In this document: positions 61,031 to 64,000 of the stretch, piece by piece
Position numbering within the stretch: the stretch's first letter is position 1
Layout of the letters: each line of letters starts with the position of its first letter
Assembly (NCBI GenBank): GCA_030064845.1
Contig: JASJEC010000001.1
Location: 62,001 to 126,000 of the forward strand
Source of the DNA: Kiloniellales bacterium
Lineage (GTDB): Bacteria; Pseudomonadota; Alphaproteobacteria; Kiloniellales; JAKSDN01
Direction: 5' to 3'
Length of the DNA stretch: 64,000 nucleotides
Program-made: the position numbers and the translations under genes
The notes under the pieces: model-generated
What the model was told of the DNA's origin: nothing
Seen by the model: the letters and a program-made list of their open reading frames with translations, nothing else
Databases searched by the model: none

Positions 61031-63079
61031 TTACCGGTTGGTCGGCGGCGGCCCCGGGTCCGCGGACACGGGCTGGCACCAGAACTGGTACATGGTCCGG
61101 AAAGTGTCCGGCCGCTCGTTCTCGAAACGGTCCCAGAGGCCGAGGTCGGTCATGGCCCCATCCTGGGGAAAGCGCCTCCTGTAGGCCTCGCCGGTCTGGC
61201 GGTCGACCAACTCAAAGCCGAGAAAGCGGAGCTCAAGGGCGCGCAGCCAGGACCCGATCTCGGGGATGGAGACGGCACATTCCTGGGCGTGGAACAGCAG
61301 GTCCCGGCATCCGCTGAGGCTGTAGAAGTCGAGTTCGCCGGCGATGCCCGAGGCGGGGTGGTCGGGCGGCAAGTCAAGGATCACCCGCCGTGACGCCTTG
61401 ATATCCTCGTCGCGCGGGCCGAAGCCTTGCTCGGCGAGCAGGCGGCGTCCGGCATCGATCGACCGGCGGGCCTTGGCGCTGTAGAGACCGATTTTCATTA
61501 CGCCGCGATCGGCCAGGAGCCGCCGCAGCTGGCGCCAGCCTTCCAGGGGCTCTTGGAGGTGGTGCAGCACGCCGACCGATTCGATCAGGTCGAAACGCTC
61601 GCCGAGGGCACCCAGCGAGAGGATGTCGGCCTGGGCGAAGCGTATCGAATCCAGCCCCAACTCGCCGGCCCGGCGCTTGGCATAGGCGAGGGACGGGCGG
61701 CTCAGGTCGACCGCCAACACCTCGGCGTCCTGAAACCGCAGGGCGACGTCGACTGCGTGCTTGCCCGTGCCGCAGCCGGCCACCAGAACCCTCAGCGGGC
61801 GCGCCGGATCGGGCAGGCCGCCCGCGTGGGGGAACAGACGGCCGAGCACCGCGGCCAGCGGGCGCGCTCTCTTGGCGTTGGTCGACACCCAGCGTGGATA
61901 AGGATTGGTTTCATACTGCTGCCTGACCGCCAGAGAGATCGCGTCGGTCACCGGCGTCGCCGACGGCAGTTCGCGCGCCAGGGCCTTTTCGGCCAGGGGC
62001 TCGTCCAGTTGCTGCCGCACAAGGGCGCGCACCGGCTCCGGCGCGGTCCTGGCCCAGTTGCCGAGGGCGGCGGGGGAGCGGGTCGAGTGGAGCGGGCGGT
62101 ACATCGCGAGGACGCAGAGTTCCGCGACCGAGGCCGGTCCGAAGCCCAGGCGCATGTGGAGCGGCTCCACGGCGGCGCGCTCGCCCTCGCTCTCGAGGTA
62201 TAGGTAGCCGTTCAGGAAGCACTGGCTGGCGAGTGCGCAGAGAAGAGCGGGATCGGCATGAAACAGTCCCGGCGGACCTTCCGCCGATTCGGGGGCCGAA
62301 AGGCCGCGTAGGGCGCAATAGCGAAAGCGGGAGAACAGCAGCTCGAAGTCCGGTGCGGCGAGGAGCGACCGCGACAACACGGCGTGCAGCAGCCGGTTCT
62401 CGAACAGCGCCGCCAGCGCGCCCTGGCCGAGCGCAAGCTCCAGGTCCTCCGTGCCGGTCTCCGCGAGCGACAAGGCTCGGGCGATCGCCGGTTCCCGGCG
62501 CAACAGGCTGAGCGCGGCGGCGCTGATCAGCTGATGCTCGATGCCGTCGGTCTCGAAGCAGTCCAGGATCGCCGCGACGACTTCCGGGCTGGCCTCGGAA
62601 AAGCGCATGGGCCGGAGCTGATCCGCGAGCAGAAGCTTGTGCCCGAGGTTCCCTGAATCGTGACGCACCGCGGAAACGGCGTGTCGGAGGCCGTCGTTCT
62701 GCTGTCCGGCGGCGGCCAGGGCCGATGCCAGCCCGGCGTGGGCCGCCGCGTAGTCCGGGCGCGCGGCCAGGGCCCTGCGCCACCAGGCGATGGCATCGGG
62801 GAGCCGTCCCTGGGTTCTGAGCGCTACGGCCAGGTTGTGGCCGGCCTCCGCGAAGTTCGGATGATCGCGCAGGATCGCGCGGTAGGCCGCAATCGCCCGG
62901 TCCAGGCGCCCGGCGCGGTGATCTTTCACAGCGGCGCGCATCTGCTGCAGCAGGCGATCGCTTTTCGCTCGTCCCGCCGACCCGGCTGCCGGGTCTCGCG
63001 TCGCGTCGCTCCTGTCGTCGAGTTTTTTGTCGGTCACGTCGGTCACCGTGTCGGCGGCGCTGCCGACCGCCGACAGCAT
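61031..63079 (-). CDS. TPR-methyltransferase protein
   Basis: Protein of 682 aa from the ATG at 63079; a GTG at 63109 is also possible, and neither has a good SD. Residues 45-125 are tetratricopeptide repeats (DRAIAAYRAILRDHPNFAEA and DAIAWWRRALAARPDYAAAH). The middle is helical. The C-terminal third is a class I methyltransferase with motif I RVLVAGCGTGKHAVDVALRF near residue 430. TPR-methyltransferases in proteobacteria are mostly uncharacterised, some linked to surface glycans. The gene is followed, 73 bp later, by the Liv permease start on the same strand. Confidence 0.8.
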   Translation of the reverse strand: MLSAVGSAADTVTDVTDKKLDDRSDATRDPAAGSAGRAKSDRLLQQMRAAVKDHRAGRLDRAIAAYRAILRDHPNFAEAGHNLAVALRTQGRLPDAIAWWRRALAARPDYAAAHAGLASALAAAGQQNDGLRHAVSAVRHDSGNLGHKLLLADQLRPMRFSEASPEVVAAILDCFETDGIEHQLISAAALSLLRREPAIARALSLAETGTEDLELALGQGALAALFENRLLHAVLSRSLLAAPDFELLFSRFRYCALRGLSAPESAEGPPGLFHADPALLCALASQCFLNGYLYLESEGERAAVEPLHMRLGFGPASVAELCVLAMYRPLHSTRSPAALGNWARTAPEPVRALVRQQLDEPLAEKALARELPSATPVTDAISLAVRQQYETNPYPRWVSTNAKRARPLAAVLGRLFPHAGGLPDPARPLRVLVAGCGTGKHAVDVALRFQDAEVLAVDLSRPSLAYAKRRAGELGLDSIRFAQADILSLGALGERFDLIESVGVLHHLQEPLEGWRQLRRLLADRGVMKIGLYSAKARRSIDAGRRLLAEQGFGPRDEDIKASRRVILDLPPDHPASGIAGELDFYSLSGCRDLLFHAQECAVSIPEIGSWLRALELRFLGFELVDRQTGEAYRRRFPQDGAMTDLGLWDRFENERPDTFRTMYQFWCQPVSADPGPPPTNR

Positions 63080-63189
63080 GCACTTGTCACGCGTTGCAGG
63101 ATAGTGCACCCAGGGGAGACTTTGGCAACGTCGAGTCTCGCGCCCCTCCGGCTACGGCCGCTCGCGCGAGAGAAGATGCGAAAGCGGAC

Positions 63190-64000
63190 ATGGCGGTCAC
63201 TGTCGCCATCGTTGGCGCCGGACCAAGCGGCTTCTACGCAGCCGAGGCGCTGCTTCGCTCTGGCCTGGACTGTCAGATAGACCTGCTCGAGGCTCTGCCG
63301 ACGCCCTACGGCCTGATCCGTTTCGGTGTCGCGCCGGATCACGAAAAGACCAAGAAAGTCTCCAAAGCCTTCGAGAAGACCGCCATGGACTCGCGCGTGC
63401 GCTATTTCGGAAACGTCGAGGTCGGGCGCGACCTGTCGCTGGGCACTTTGCGCGCGCTCTACGACGCCGTGGTCGTCGCGGTCGGCGCGCCGCTCGACCG
63501 CCCGCTCACGGTCCCGGGCGCGGAAAAGAGGGGCGTCTACGGCTCGGCGGACTTCGCGGGCTGGTACAACGGTCATCCGCGCCACTGCGGCCTGGATCCC
63601 GACCTGGCTGTCACCTCGGCCGCCATCATCGGCAATGGCAACGTCGCGCTCGATGTCGCGCGGTTGCTGCTCAAGACTCCCGAGGAAATGCGCGCCACGG
63701 ACCTGCCGGAAGACGTTGCCAGACGCATCCACGAAGCGCCGATTCGCGACGTCTATCTGATCGGGCGGCGCGGGCCCGTGGAAGCAAAGTGGACCAACGT
63801 GGAGCTCCGCGAGATGGGCAGGTTGCGGAACTGCCGTCCGGTGATCGACCAGGCGAGCCTTCCGGGCGCGGTGACCGGAACGATGCCGGACCGCGACAGG
63901 CGCCTGCGCGAGAAGAACCTGGCGACACTGCGTCAAATGGCCGAGGGCCCACCGAAGGCGCAGGGAAAGCACCTGCATTTCCTTTTCCTGGCCCAGCCGG
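63190..64000 (+). CDS. Ferredoxin-NADP reductase, FprA-like (partial, runs off the window)
   Basis: The open frame begins at the ATG at 63190 and continues past the right edge, so only the first 270 codons are present. It starts MAVTVAIVGAGPSGFYAAEA, an FAD-binding GxGPSG at 9-14, then EALPTPYGLIRFGVAPDHEK and the NADPH region SAAIIGNGNVALDVARLLL. The layout is that of adrenodoxin reductase/FprA-type FAD enzymes, which reduce ferredoxin with NADPH. As a reductase it could feed electrons to an iron-sulfur activator such as RACo, but this is speculative because the rest is unseen. Confidence 0.88.
   Translation, partial: MAVTVAIVGAGPSGFYAAEALLRSGLDCQIDLLEALPTPYGLIRFGVAPDHEKTKKVSKAFEKTAMDSRVRYFGNVEVGRDLSLGTLRALYDAVVVAVGAPLDRPLTVPGAEKRGVYGSADFAGWYNGHPRHCGLDPDLAVTSAAIIGNGNVALDVARLLLKTPEEMRATDLPEDVARRIHEAPIRDVYLIGRRGPVEAKWTNVELREMGRLRNCRPVIDQASLPGAVTGTMPDRDRRLREKNLATLRQMAEGPPKAQGKHLHFLFLAQP

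Overview
The window is high-GC, gene-dense DNA with most spacers under 200 bp. It looks like chromosome from an aerobic alphaproteobacterium, probably of the Rhodospirillales/Kiloniellales type. The reasons are a MipZ division-site ATPase, the long two-domain alphaproteobacterial Dcd, a betaine-homocysteine methyltransferase, soxBDAG sarcosine oxidase, a DUF2336 protein, and the paired ligase-associated DNA-repair genes. I saw no rRNA, tRNA, CRISPR array or complete insertion sequence. The taxonomic call is inference from gene content.

Layout. 39-7623: DNA repair. The four ligase-associated genes (Lhr-type helicase, metallophosphoesterase, MBL exonuclease, ATP-dependent ligase) form two divergent pairs separated by a HIT gene and psuG. 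The 3' tail of a chemoreceptor gene follows the ligase. 7802-15985: mixed housekeeping, including a META lipoprotein, a BesD/HalD-like non-heme iron oxygenase, argS, dcd, a DUF2799 lipoprotein, a coupled radical SAM/HD pair, a HAD phosphatase and cspA. 15982-19291: betaine-homocysteine methyltransferase, a GFA protein and an MttB-superfamily methyltransferase. 19334-24388: META and SNase-like exported proteins, a class II amidotransferase, a HAD dehalogenase, an orphan amino-acid binding protein, a 26-codon gene with a 14-nt Shine-Dalgarno match, arsC and a DUF2336 protein. 24398-24668: a MITE-like element. 24668-28859: divergent ParA and MipZ genes, a DUF2314-Imm33 protein and an MlrC peptidase. 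28893-30737: a patch of lower GC with a lipoprotein of unknown function. 30738-37888: a complete peptide/opine-type ABC importer with an amidohydrolase.

38126-45119: an XRE regulator, soxBDAG on the minus strand, and a divergent GlxA/GbdR-type AraC regulator. 45163-49642: two paralogous methyltransferase-like proteins, a PhnZ-like HD protein and several small exported proteins. 49766-60957: a Tat-exported solute-binding protein, then a seven-gene corrinoid methyl-transfer block (RACo-type activator, methyl-H4F methyltransferase, MetF-like reductase, 'virulence factor' small protein, DUF1638, corrinoid protein), then a Liv-type ABC transporter. 61031-64000: a TPR-methyltransferase and the start of a ferredoxin-NADP reductase.

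Working together: the most coherent theme is methylated-amine and C1 metabolism. The MttB homologue (17720) could demethylate a quaternary amine onto the corrinoid protein (56755). The methyl group would pass to H4F through the 53726 gene product, be oxidised by the MetF-like protein (54777), and the RACo-like protein (51662) would repair inactive cobalamin. BHMT (15982) also takes a methyl from betaine, and sarcosine oxidase finishes sarcosine to glycine plus methylene-H4F. This gives a plausible glycine-betaine-to-glycine route using corrinoid chemistry in an organism that otherwise looks aerobic. The substrate and the pairing of distant genes are inference.
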